Assembly (NCBI RefSeq): GCF_031998825.1
Contig: NZ_DAMACX010000005.1
Location: forward strand, 62,001 to 126,000
Direction: 5' to 3'
Length of the DNA stretch: 64,000 bases
From: Pseudescherichia sp031998825
GTDB taxonomy: Bacteria > Pseudomonadota > Gammaproteobacteria > Enterobacterales > Enterobacteriaceae
The notes below the pieces were generated by a model. It made no database searches and was not told the origin of the DNA. It saw only the letters and a program-made list of their open reading frames with translations. How positions within the stretch are numbered: the stretch's first letter is position 1; each line of letters begins with the position of its first letter. Made by a program: the position numbers and the translations under genes. Positions 25,262-33,311 of the stretch are shown in pieces.

Positions 25262-28200
25262 ATGTCTAAGTTTTTTATCGATCGCCCCATTTTTGCATGG
25301 GTTATCGCGATCATTATCATGCTGGCGGGGGCGCTCTCGATCCTCAACTTGCCGATAGCGCAATATCCTTCGATTGCGCCACCGGCAGTGACGGTCTCAG
25401 CGACCTACCCCGGCGCTGATGCGAAAACGGTGCAGGATACCGTGACGCAGGTTATCGAACAGAACATGAACGGTATCGATGGCCTGCTCTATATGTCCTC
25501 CACCAGCGACTCATCGGGTACGGTACAGATCACGCTGACCTTTAACTCCGGTACCGACGCGGACATCGCGCAGGTTCAGGTGCAGAATAAACTGCAGCTG
25601 GCCATGCCGCTGCTGCCGCAGGAAGTGCAGCAGCAGGGCGTCAGCGTTGAGAAATCCTCCAGCAGCTTCCTGATGGTGCTGGGGATGATCAACACCGATG
25701 GCTCGATGACCCAGGAAGATATTGCCGACTACGTGGGCGCGACGGTGAAAGATCCGGTTAGCCGTACCGCGGGCGTGGGTGACGTACAGCTGTTCGGTGC
25801 CCAGTATGCGATGCGTATCTGGATGGATCCGAACAAGCTGAACAACTTCCAGCTTACCCCGGTTGACGTGATTAACGCGATTAAAGCGCAGAACGCCCAG
25901 GTCGCTGCGGGCCAGCTCGGCGGTACGCCGCCGGTGAAAGGTCAGCAGCTGAACGCCTCGATCATTGCCCAGACCCGACTCACCTCCACGGAAGAGTTCG
26001 GTAAAATTCTGCTGAAAGTGAACCAGGATGGCTCCCAGGTTCGCCTGCGCGACGTGGCAGAGATTGAGCTGGGCGGTGAGAACTATGACGTTATCGCTAA
26101 GTACAACGGTCAGCCGGCGTCCGGTCTCGGGATCAAACTGGCAACCGGCGCTAACGCCCTGGATACCGCTGAGGCAGTACGCGCTACCATTGAGTCCCTG
26201 AAGCCGACCTTCCCGGCAGGCCTTGAGGTGGTTTATCCGTACGATACGACGCCGTTCGTTAAAATCTCGATTAACGAAGTAGTGAAAACGCTGGTCGAAG
26301 CGATCGTACTGGTGTTCCTGGTCATGTACCTGTTCCTGCAAAACTTCCGTGCAACGCTGATCCCAACGATTGCCGTTCCGGTGGTGCTGCTGGGGACCTT
26401 CGCGATCCTCAATGCCTTCGGCTACTCGATAAACACCCTCACCATGTTCGGTATGGTACTCGCCATCGGCCTGCTGGTGGATGATGCCATCGTGGTGGTA
26501 GAGAACGTCGAACGTGTTATGGCCGAAGAGGGTCTGCCGCCCAAAGAGGCGACGCGGAAATCGATGGACCAGATCCAGGGTGCGCTGGTGGGTATTGCCC
26601 TGGTGCTGTCGGCGGTATTTATCCCGATGGCCTTCTTCGGCGGCTCTACCGGTGCGATCTATCGCCAGTTCTCGATTACTATCGTTTCGGCGATGGTGCT
26701 GTCGGTGATCGTGGCGCTGATCCTGACGCCAGCCCTCTGTGCCACCATGCTGAAGCCGATCGCTAAAGGCGACCACGGCGAAGGCAAAAAAGGCTTCTTC
26801 GGCTGGTTTAACCGCATGTTTGATAAGAGCACGCACCACTACACCGACAGCGTAGGGAATATTCTGCGCAGCACCGGTCGTTATCTGCTGCTCTATATCA
26901 TCATCGTTGCGGGCATGGCGTTCCTGTTTGTCCGTCTGCCAACCTCGTTCCTGCCAGATGAAGATCAGGGCGTATTCCTCACCATGGCGCAGCTACCGGC
27001 GGGTGCCACTCAGGAGCGTACGCAGAAGGTGCTCGATGAGGTAACGGACTACTACCTGAAAGAAGAGAAAGCGAACGTTAACTCCGTGTTTAGCGTGAAC
27101 GGCTTCGGCTTCTCGGGTCGTGGGCAGAACACCGGTATTGCATTCGTCTCCCTGAAAAACTGGGATGAGCGTGCAGGGGAAGAGAACAAGGTTCCGGCCA
27201 TTACGGGCCGCGCCAGCGGACACTTCTCGCAGATTAAAGATGCGATGGTCTTCGCCTTTAACCTGCCGGCGATTGTTGAGCTGGGTACGGCAACCGGCTT
27301 CGACTTCCAGCTGATTGACCAGGGCAACCTTGGCCATGACAAGCTGATGCAGGCACGTAACCAGCTGCTCGGCGAGGTGGCGAAACACCCTGACATGCTG
27401 GTGGGCGTACGTCCTAACGGCCTGGAAGATACGCCGCAGTTCAAGATCGATATCGATCAGGAGAAAGCGCAGGCGCTGGGTGTCTCCATCAGCGACATCA
27501 ATACCACACTGGGTACGGCCTGGGGCGGTAGCTACGTTAACGACTTCATCGACCGCGGTCGCGTGAAGAAGGTATACGTGATGTCACAGGCTAAGTACCG
27601 TATGCTGCCAAACGATATCAATAACTGGTACGTGCGCGGCAGCGATGGTCAGATGGTGCCATTCTCGGCGTTCTCTACGTCGCACTGGGAGTATGGCTCT
27701 CCGCGTCTGGAGCGCTATAACGGTCTGCCATCAATGGAGATCCTCGGTGAAGCGGGTGCAGGCAAGAGTACCGGTGAAGCGATGGATCTGATGGAGCAGC
27801 TGGCGGGCACGCTGCCTGCGGGTGTAGGCTACGACTGGACGGGCATGTCCTATCAGGAACGTCTCTCTGGTAACCAGGCCCCTGCCCTGTACGCTATCTC
27901 GCTGATCGTGGTCTTCCTCTGTCTGGCGGCGCTGTACGAGAGCTGGTCGATTCCGTTCTCGGTCATGCTGGTTGTTCCGCTGGGGGTCATCGGTGCGCTG
28001 CTGGCGGCGACCTTCCGCGGGCTGGGTAACGACGTTTACTTCCAGGTGGGCCTGCTGACCACCATTGGCCTGTCGGCGAAGAACGCGATACTTATCGTCG
28101 AATTCGCCAAAGATCTGATGGAAAAAGAGGGCAAAGGGCTGATCGAAGCGACGCTGGAGGCGGTACGTATGCGTCTGCGTCCTATCCTGATGACCTCGCT

Positions 28201-28411
28201 GGCGTTTATCCTCGGCGTTATGCCGCTGGTTATCAGTACTGGCGCAGGCTCTGGTGCTCAGAACGCCGTAGGTACGGGCGTTATGGGTGGGATGGTGACG
28301 GCAACCGTTCTGGCCGTCTTCTTTGTTCCGGTATTCTTTGTGGTGGTGCGCCGCCGCTTTAGCCGCAAGTCAGAAGATGTTGAACACAGCCATGCCGTTG
28401 AACATCGTTAA
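25262..28411 (+). CDS. acrB: RND multidrug efflux transporter AcrB
   Basis: A 1049-residue inner membrane drug/proton antiporter, the E. coli length. D407 and D408 of the proton relay lie in GLLVDDAIVVVEN, and the later relay residues fall in GLSAKNAILIVEFAKDL (K940 region) and RMRLRPILMTSLAF (R971/T978 region). Two repeats of six membrane helices carry large periplasmic loops. It works as a trimer with AcrA and TolC to export bile salts, dyes and antibiotics. A good terminator follows the gene, so acrAB is a closed operon. Confidence 0.98.
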   Translation: MSKFFIDRPIFAWVIAIIIMLAGALSILNLPIAQYPSIAPPAVTVSATYPGADAKTVQDTVTQVIEQNMNGIDGLLYMSSTSDSSGTVQITLTFNSGTDADIAQVQVQNKLQLAMPLLPQEVQQQGVSVEKSSSSFLMVLGMINTDGSMTQEDIADYVGATVKDPVSRTAGVGDVQLFGAQYAMRIWMDPNKLNNFQLTPVDVINAIKAQNAQVAAGQLGGTPPVKGQQLNASIIAQTRLTSTEEFGKILLKVNQDGSQVRLRDVAEIELGGENYDVIAKYNGQPASGLGIKLATGANALDTAEAVRATIESLKPTFPAGLEVVYPYDTTPFVKISINEVVKTLVEAIVLVFLVMYLFLQNFRATLIPTIAVPVVLLGTFAILNAFGYSINTLTMFGMVLAIGLLVDDAIVVVENVERVMAEEGLPPKEATRKSMDQIQGALVGIALVLSAVFIPMAFFGGSTGAIYRQFSITIVSAMVLSVIVALILTPALCATMLKPIAKGDHGEGKKGFFGWFNRMFDKSTHHYTDSVGNILRSTGRYLLLYIIIVAGMAFLFVRLPTSFLPDEDQGVFLTMAQLPAGATQERTQKVLDEVTDYYLKEEKANVNSVFSVNGFGFSGRGQNTGIAFVSLKNWDERAGEENKVPAITGRASGHFSQIKDAMVFAFNLPAIVELGTATGFDFQLIDQGNLGHDKLMQARNQLLGEVAKHPDMLVGVRPNGLEDTPQFKIDIDQEKAQALGVSISDINTTLGTAWGGSYVNDFIDRGRVKKVYVMSQAKYRMLPNDINNWYVRGSDGQMVPFSAFSTSHWEYGSPRLERYNGLPSMEILGEAGAGKSTGEAMDLMEQLAGTLPAGVGYDWTGMSYQERLSGNQAPALYAISLIVVFLCLAALYESWSIPFSVMLVVPLGVIGALLAATFRGLGNDVYFQVGLLTTIGLSAKNAILIVEFAKDLMEKEGKGLIEATLEAVRMRLRPILMTSLAFILGVMPLVISTGAGSGAQNAVGTGVMGGMVTATVLAVFFVPVFFVVVRRRFSRKSEDVEHSHAVEHR

Positions 28412-28441
28412 TAGGCTCTGAATCTCAGAGAGTTATGAATC

Positions 28442-28466
28442 AAAGGCCGCGTATGCGGCCTTTTTC
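28442..28466 (+). terminator. Terminator after acrB
   Basis: AAAGGCCGC and GCGGCCTTT pair around GTAT and run into TTTTTC, 31 bases past the acrB stop. Confidence 0.92.
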
Positions 28467-28846
28467 ATTTCTCGCCGGAAAATCATCACGACGGCTTATT
28501 GTTTATTTGGTTATTTTCTGTAACAAATATAAGTCGCATAATTCTTAAGGCTTAAAGGATTATCTTACGAAGTGAAGATATTCTTAATTAATAGTAAACA
28601 GACTTTCATGTAAGAATATTCTTAGTAAGCAGCAGAGAGAGAGTTGAGGTTCACCCCTTTAGCCGAGGGTGAACGAAAGCAAAAGATGATAATTGTAATT
28701 TTTCGTAATCGCTCCAGGAAATCTTTTTCAGAGTGACTTATAGTTAAATTGAGGCGCAAGAGCAGCTTACACGCCGACCTCAAGGAGGTATCCATCCCGA
28801 AACGGTGTTCCATGTGAAAAAAAAGCCACTTAGAAGGGGATACGTT
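28467..28846 (+). promoter_or_regulatory. AT-rich control region and leader of tomB-hha
   Basis: 380 bases without a gene. It is clearly AT-rich, with a 12-bp palindrome AAGAATATTCTT near 28611-28622 and a related AAGATATTCTT some 40 bases earlier. Further down GTTCACCC (28649-28656) and GGGTGAAC (28667-28674) form a perfect 8-bp hairpin. The region must include the tomB-hha promoter and could be bound by H-NS/Hha, which prefer such DNA. No gene on the - strand is convincing. Confidence 0.5.
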
Positions 28847-29221
28847 ATGGACGAATACTCGCCAAAAAGGCATGATGTCGCGCAACTGAAATTTCTTTGC
28901 GAAACGTTGTACCATGATTGCCTCTCCAACCTTGAAGAAAGCCATCATGGCTGGGTTAACGATCCCACGTCAGCAATCAATTTGCAGTTGAACGAGCTGA
29001 TTGAGCATATTGCGACCTTCGCACTTAATTATAAAATTAAGTACAATGAAGATAATAAACTGATTGCCCAGATTGACGAATACCTGGACGACACGTTTAT
29101 GCTGTTCAGTAGCTATGGCATTAGTACAGAAGACTTGCAGAAATGGCGCAAATCCGGCAACCGACTGTTTCGCTGTTTCGTTAATGTGAGCAAGGCTAAC
29201 CCTGTTAGCTTGTCCTGTTAA
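28847..29221 (+). CDS. tomB: TomB, antitoxin-like partner of Hha
   Basis: A 124-residue protein nearly identical to E. coli TomB (MDEYSPKRHDVAQLKF, HGWVNDPTSAINLQLNELIE). It has a four-helix fold with a conserved cysteine (SLSC end) and counteracts Hha toxicity in an oxygen-dependent way. The start at 28847 is preceded by AGAAGGGG; an upstream in-frame ATG at 28805 is ignored. hha follows after 27 bases, so the pair is co-transcribed. Confidence 0.96.
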   Translation: MDEYSPKRHDVAQLKFLCETLYHDCLSNLEESHHGWVNDPTSAINLQLNELIEHIATFALNYKIKYNEDNKLIAQIDEYLDDTFMLFSSYGISTEDLQKWRKSGNRLFRCFVNVSKANPVSLSC

Positions 29222-29248
29222 AACTATTACAAATACATAGGTGAATTT

Positions 29249-29467
29249 ATGTCTGATAAACCATTAACAAAAGTAGATTATTTGATGCGCCTGCGGCGCT
29301 GTCAGACAATTGACACGCTGGAACGCGTGATTGAAAAAAATAAATACGAACTTTCTGACAATGAGCTAACCGTGTTTTATTCCGCAGCGGATCACCGTCT
29401 GGCTGAACTGACAATGAATAAGCTTTATGACAAAATCCCCTCCTCCGTGTGGAAATTTGTTCGCTAG
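29249..29467 (+). CDS. hha: Haemolysin expression modulator Hha
   Basis: A 72-residue small helical protein of the Hha/YmoA family, the E. coli length (TKVDYLMRLRRCQTIDTLERV, PSSVWKFVR). It binds H-NS and helps silence AT-rich, horizontally gained genes. It follows tomB closely. Downstream 29468-29648 contains no gene; a short inverted structure may end the transcript but no strong terminator is evident. Confidence 0.97.
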   Translation: MSDKPLTKVDYLMRLRRCQTIDTLERVIEKNKYELSDNELTVFYSAADHRLAELTMNKLYDKIPSSVWKFVR

Positions 29468-29648
29468 TCCGCCCACGGTTTTATCGCGATTCCCCGCCGC
29501 CTTTATCAGACACGTTTTGGTGAATCTCAAGGTTGGGCTTTTGTCTCTTGAAGTAGTGTGATCTATTTCACATACTATAGCCAACGCTATACTCTTTCAG
29601 GCTATCTCACTCCAGGATGCTGCTGTTATGTTTAACAGTGAGATAGCC

Positions 29649-30215
29649 ATGAGTACAGAAAAGCAGAAAATGATTGCCGGTCAACTCTACCGATCTGGCG
29701 ATGAAACATTACGGGCAGATCGCCTGCGTGCCAGGGAGCTGCTGCATCAGTATAATCACTCTGGCCCGACCGAGAAGAGCGAACGGCGCGCCCTGCTTGC
29801 GGAGCTGCTGGGCAAAAGCGGCAATGCCTACATTGAGCCAAGCTTTCGCTGCGACTACGGCTACAATATTTTTCTCGGCAACGATTTTTATGCCAACTTT
29901 GACTGCGTGATGCTGGATGTTTGCCCGATACATATTGGCGATAACTGCATGCTCGCCCCGGGCGTGCATATCTACACTGCCACCCATCCGCTTGATGCGA
30001 CCGAACGGAATAGCGGATTAGAGTTTGGTGCCCCCGTGACTATTGGCCATAACGTCTGGATCGGTGGTCGGGCAGTGATAAACCCGGGCGTGACCATTGG
30101 TAACAACGTGGTGATTGGCTCCGGCAGCGTGGTTATTCGCGATATTCCCGATGATGTGGTGGTGGCGGGTAACCCGGCACGGATCATTAAAAAGCTGCCG
30201 TCGGCCTCGGCATAA
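29649..30215 (+). CDS. maa: Maltose O-acetyltransferase
   Basis: A 188-residue trimeric acetyltransferase with a left-handed beta-helix built from hexapeptide repeats (IGDNCMLAPGVHIYT, IGHNVWIGGRAVINPGVTIGNNVVIGSG). The active-site histidine is in TATHPLD. It transfers acetyl from acetyl-CoA to maltose or glucose. I chose ATG 29649 (MSTEKQKM) to match E. coli; ATG 29628 adds seven residues. Same strand as hha and ylaC, as in E. coli. Confidence 0.94.
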   Translation: MSTEKQKMIAGQLYRSGDETLRADRLRARELLHQYNHSGPTEKSERRALLAELLGKSGNAYIEPSFRCDYGYNIFLGNDFYANFDCVMLDVCPIHIGDNCMLAPGVHIYTATHPLDATERNSGLEFGAPVTIGHNVWIGGRAVINPGVTIGNNVVIGSGSVVIRDIPDDVVVAGNPARIIKKLPSASA

Positions 30216-30318
30216 CTGTTATGCTTTTTTGCCGCCTTTCTGTTACTTTTTTCTCACTGCCACGGATCGTAAAATAGGCTGTTTCACCTGCGTTTTGTCC
30301 GATCCCCAAAGGTAAAAA

Positions 30319-30813
30319 ATGACAGAAATAGAGCGACTGCTTACCCAAACTATTAATGAGCTAAATATTCGCGAGAAGCGTGACAATCGGCCACGCTTCA
30401 GCATTAGCTTTATCCGCAACCATCCCTGGCTGTTTATCGGCATGTACGTTGGCTGGTTTGCTACCCTGGCGGTGATGCTCCAGTCCGAAACCCTGGCCGG
30501 CTCTGTCTGGCTGCTGGTGGTGCTGTTCGCCCTGCTGAACGGTTTCTTCTTCTTTGACGTCTACCCGCGCTACCGCTATGAGGATATCGACGTGCTCGAT
30601 TTCCGCGTCTGCTATAACGGTGAGTGGTACAACACGCGCTTTGTGCCGCCTGAGCTGATCGACGCCATTATGCAGTCGCCAGAGGTAGAGGCAGCGCAGA
30701 AGAGCCAGCTGCAGCAGATGGTGCAGAAAAAAGGCGAGCTTTCGTTCTACGACGTCTACTCGCTGACAAAGCCTAAAACCGGGCCGCACGCCCAGCCACA
30801 GGTCGCTTCTTGA
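30319..30813 (+). CDS. ylaC: Inner membrane protein YlaC
   Basis: A 164-residue protein with two membrane helices (about residues 38-60 and 62-80) and cytoplasmic ends, close to E. coli YlaC. Function is not known. The start is preceded by AAAGGTAAAAA. A consensus promoter begins six bases after its stop codon, so the DNA behind it is probably a separate transcription unit and not a ylaC tail. Confidence 0.93.
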   Translation: MTEIERLLTQTINELNIREKRDNRPRFSISFIRNHPWLFIGMYVGWFATLAVMLQSETLAGSVWLLVVLFALLNGFFFFDVYPRYRYEDIDVLDFRVCYNGEWYNTRFVPPELIDAIMQSPEVEAAQKSQLQQMVQKKGELSFYDVYSLTKPKTGPHAQPQVAS

Positions 30814-30818
30814 GTCAG

Positions 30819-30846
30819 TTGACATATCCAAAAAAAGTATTAGATT
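30819..30846 (+). promoter_or_regulatory. Sigma-70 promoter in front of the gene-free stretch
   Basis: A perfect -35 TTGACA (30819-30824), a 16-base spacer containing an A-tract, and TAGATT (30841-30846) as a 4-of-6 match to the -10. It starts six bases past ylaC and points into 0.6 kb that holds no reading frame of note. Confidence 0.7.
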
Positions 30847-30911
30847 TAAGTTAACAGCGTTGCTCATTGAGGGCGCTGTTAAGCAGTAAGATGTAATGTA
30901 TAAATGCGATA

Positions 30912-31115
30912 AAGGCCACGAAGTCTTGTTGTATGGGAGAGTCGGCGTAGCGTAAATCAGTTGCAAGCCTACCCGATGACGCTTTAAGGCCACGTAGTCA
31001 GTCTCTACAATCGCAGGGTGTGAACGTAATCGCGATGATGTAAGGCCCCGTTATATGTTGTTTGGGTTGCGCGTTAAAACATCATGTTTTAAAACGCAAT
31101 GGAAGTAAGGCCACG
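30912..31115 (+). repeat. Four spaced AAGGCC(A/C)CG boxes
   Basis: Copies at 30912-30920, 30986-30994, 31042-31050 (CCCG variant) and 31107-31115, at intervals of 74, 56 and 65 bases. Similarity extends upstream to ATG about 8-11 bases earlier in each copy, and in the first two downstream to AGTC. Three copies form tiny frames: ATG CGA TAA, ATG ACG CTT TAA and ATG ATG TAA. The intervening bases are unrelated to each other. Confidence 0.75.
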
Positions 31116-31254
31116 CATCAAAAAGTCTATATCGCGAAGGGTGTGTACTTGAGTACCGAGGTCTACGACCTTAAACCTGTACATTTAAAGCAGTATCATA
31201 AGCAGTATCATGTAGTTAAGTTCCTTAATGTTAAATGCAATATCAGCAGTACCC

Positions 31255-31294
31255 TAAGAGCCCTGACTTCTTCTGTCAGGGCTCTTATCATTTT
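31255..31294 (+). terminator. Strong terminator hairpin closing the gene-free stretch
   Basis: A perfect 13-bp stem, TAAGAGCCCTGAC with GTCAGGGCTCTTA, loop TTCTTCT, followed by TCATTTT. Nothing on the - strand nearby needs it, so it most likely ends a + strand transcript from 30.85 kb. Confidence 0.8.
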
Positions 31295-31439
31295 GGCCTG
31301 CCGCGAACCGCATCCCCTGCCTTATCCATTTTTCGCAAAAGCACTTGATCCCACTCGGTCATAAATTAGAAAAGAAGGTTATTGGTTGAAAATTTGGCGT
31401 TAAGGCACTCTGCCAGAAAGCCAATATAAGGAGCCAGCC

Positions 31440-32468
31440 ATGACCGCTACCCGCCTGCCCATTCTTGACCTGTCGCACTTTGCCGACCCCGTCAATCGTC
31501 CCGCCTTTCTGGAACAGCTGCGCCATGCCGCACGAGATATCGGCTTCTTCTATCTGGTTAATCACGGCGTGGATGACGATCTGCAGCGCGCCGTCCAGCA
31601 GGAGGCCCGCCGCTTCTTCGCTCTTTCCGACGCAGAGAAGCAGCAGGTGGCGATGATCCACTCTCCCCATTTTCGTGGCTATAACCGGGCGGCCTCTGAG
31701 CTGACGCGCGGCCAGCCGGACTGGCGCGAACAGTTTGATATTGGCGCTGAGCGTCCGGCCCTGAACGTTGCCGGAAACGATCCTCGCTGGCGGCGTCTGC
31801 AGGGGCCGAACCTGTGGCCAGAGGCGCAGCCGACGCTGAAGCCTGCCCTCCTCGCCTGGCAAAAAGCAATGACCCGCATGGCACTCAACCTGCTGCGCGC
31901 CTTCGCTCAGGCACTGGATCTCCCCCCGGACGCTTTTGATGCGCTGTATGGCGATAAGCCTAATGAGCATATCAAGCTGATCCGCTATCCTGGCCAGCCA
32001 GCAACCGAGAGCCAGCAAGGCGTCGGCGCGCACAAGGACTCCGGCTTCCTTAGCTTCCTGCTGCAGGATGAGCAGAGAGGCTTGCAGGTGGAGGTGGCCC
32101 CGGGCCGCTGGCTGGATGCCGCCCCGCTGGCCGGGAGCTTTGTCGTGAACATTGGTGAGCTGCTGGAGCTGGCGACCAACGGCTATCTGCGCGCCACGGT
32201 GCACCGGGTGGTCTCGCCCGCAGCCGGACAGGAGCGACTGTCGATCGCCTTCTTCCTCGGCGCGCAGCTGGACGCGGTGGTACCGGTCTACGCCCTGCCC
32301 GAGCAGCTGGCGCAGGAGGCACATGGGCCAGAGAGCGATCCGCAAAACCCGCTGCTGCGCGACGTGGGCTGGAACTACCTGAAAGGGCGGCTGCGATCCC
32401 ATCCGGACGTGGCCGAGCGTTACTACCGGGACGTGCTGCGCGAGCGCAGCGAACAGCTGATTGCCTGA
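31440..32468 (+). CDS. 2-oxoglutarate/Fe(II)-dependent oxygenase, isopenicillin N synthase-like
   Basis: A 342-residue double-stranded beta-helix oxygenase. N-terminal DIOX_N region (residues 8-110, GFFYLVNHGV) is followed by the catalytic core: iron ligands H198 and D200 in AHKDSGF, H255 in VHRVV, and the 2-oxoglutarate pair R266 and S268 in ERLSIAFF. The start follows AAGGAGCC. It heads a cluster with a MetQNI-like transporter 36 bases behind, so the transporter probably imports its substrate or a related sulfur or amino-acid compound. The substrate is unknown. Absent from E. coli K-12 at this place. Confidence 0.85.
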   Translation: MTATRLPILDLSHFADPVNRPAFLEQLRHAARDIGFFYLVNHGVDDDLQRAVQQEARRFFALSDAEKQQVAMIHSPHFRGYNRAASELTRGQPDWREQFDIGAERPALNVAGNDPRWRRLQGPNLWPEAQPTLKPALLAWQKAMTRMALNLLRAFAQALDLPPDAFDALYGDKPNEHIKLIRYPGQPATESQQGVGAHKDSGFLSFLLQDEQRGLQVEVAPGRWLDAAPLAGSFVVNIGELLELATNGYLRATVHRVVSPAAGQERLSIAFFLGAQLDAVVPVYALPEQLAQEAHGPESDPQNPLLRDVGWNYLKGRLRSHPDVAERYYRDVLRERSEQLIA

Positions 32469-32504
32469 TCAAACCTACCGTCATAACGATAAAGGATAAA
32501 AATC

Positions 32505-33311
32505 ATGAAACCTGCAGCATTTAAACTGGCTGGGCTGGCACTCTCTCTTTCTCTGGCATGGGGTTCCGCCCACGCGGAAGCGTTGCGCATCGCTGCGGAC
32601 GCCGTACCGCACGCGGAAATTCTCAACTATATCAAAACGTTTGATCCCAAACTGGATATCAAGGTGGTGGAGCTGACCAGCGGCGTCAATGCCAACGAGC
32701 TGCTGGCTAATGGCGACGTCGATGCCAACTATTTCCAGCACGTTCCGTACCTAAAAGATCAGGAGAAGGCGCTGGGCAAAACCTTTGCCGTGGCGGCGAC
32801 GGTACACATTGAACCACTAGGCATCTACTCGCGTAAGTATAAAGATTTCAAGTCGCTTCCTGACAACGCCACGGTGGCGGTCCCGAACAACACCACTAAC
32901 CTGAGCCGCTCCCTGTTCCTGCTGCAAAGCCAGGGGCTGATTAAGCTCAACGCGAAGTTTACCGATCCCGCCACCACCCTCGCCACGCCGAAGGACATTG
33001 CCGAGAACCCGAAGCATATTAAAATTCTTGAGATCGAATCCCCGCAGATCCCCCGCTCGCTGGACGACGTCGATCTGGCGGTGATCAACGGCAACTACGC
33101 GCTGGAGGCAGGCCTGACGCCTGCTAAAGATGCGCTGGGGCTGGAGAGTGCCGAGCACAACCCCTACGCCAATATTCTGGTGACCAATCCGGCGTTGGCC
33201 AACGATCCGCGCATCAAGGAGCTGGCGAAGGACCTCACCTCGCCACAGGTGGCGGAATTTATCCGTAAAAATTACAACGGCTCGGTTATTCCGGTCGCGC
33301 CGCAGTCATGA
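32505..33311 (+). CDS. MetQ/NlpA-family substrate-binding protein
   Basis: A 268-residue periplasmic binding protein of the NlpA/MetQ family (LRIAADAVPHAEIL, VDANYFQHVPYLKDQ, VAVPNNTTNLSRSLFLLQ). It has a Sec signal peptide ending in SAHA and no lipobox cysteine, so unlike E. coli MetQ it is soluble. The start follows AAAGGATAAAA. Its stop overlaps the start of the ATPase gene by four bases (ATGA). D- or L-methionine is the family ligand, but the oxygenase partner suggests a different or modified ligand. Confidence 0.88.
   Translation: MKPAAFKLAGLALSLSLAWGSAHAEALRIAADAVPHAEILNYIKTFDPKLDIKVVELTSGVNANELLANGDVDANYFQHVPYLKDQEKALGKTFAVAATVHIEPLGIYSRKYKDFKSLPDNATVAVPNNTTNLSRSLFLLQSQGLIKLNAKFTDPATTLATPKDIAENPKHIKILEIESPQIPRSLDDVDLAVINGNYALEAGLTPAKDALGLESAEHNPYANILVTNPALANDPRIKELAKDLTSPQVAEFIRKNYNGSVIPVAPQS

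Larger units (their letters stand above)
30853..31294 (+). ncRNA. Candidate structured noncoding RNA of about 440 nt
   Basis: Between a good promoter and a strong hairpin terminator lies AT-richer sequence with no supported gene but ordered structure. Hairpins: 30853-30880 (AACAGCG/CGCTGTT), 30942-30976 (TCGG-GTAG/CTAC-CCGA), 31010-31036 (ATCGC/GCGAT), 31067-31099 (TTGCG and TTAAAA arms), 31145-31156 and 31160-31170. The last three of four AAGGCCnCG boxes each follow a hairpin by 5-9 bases. A tandem 12-bp direct repeat lies at 31189-31212. Such module repetition is known from protein-titrating RNAs like CsrB. I do not recognise the family; ends, expression and role are inferred. Confidence 0.5.

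Noticed and set aside
25511..26839. Open frame of 442 codons opposite acrB
   Set aside because: Antisense of highly conserved acrB codons; H/R-rich product without homology.
28622..28948. 108-codon frame on the - strand upstream of tomB
   Set aside because: Overlaps the start of tomB on the other strand and lies across the leader hairpin; no homology.
30912..31115. CRISPR array
   Set aside because: The repeat core is only nine bases, spacing is irregular (74, 56, 65) and no cas gene is near; the hairpin-box structure fits a structured RNA better.
31062..31364. 100-codon frame in the gene-free stretch
   Set aside because: Spans the 13-bp terminator hairpin, has no Shine-Dalgarno sequence, and the product shows no recognisable pattern.
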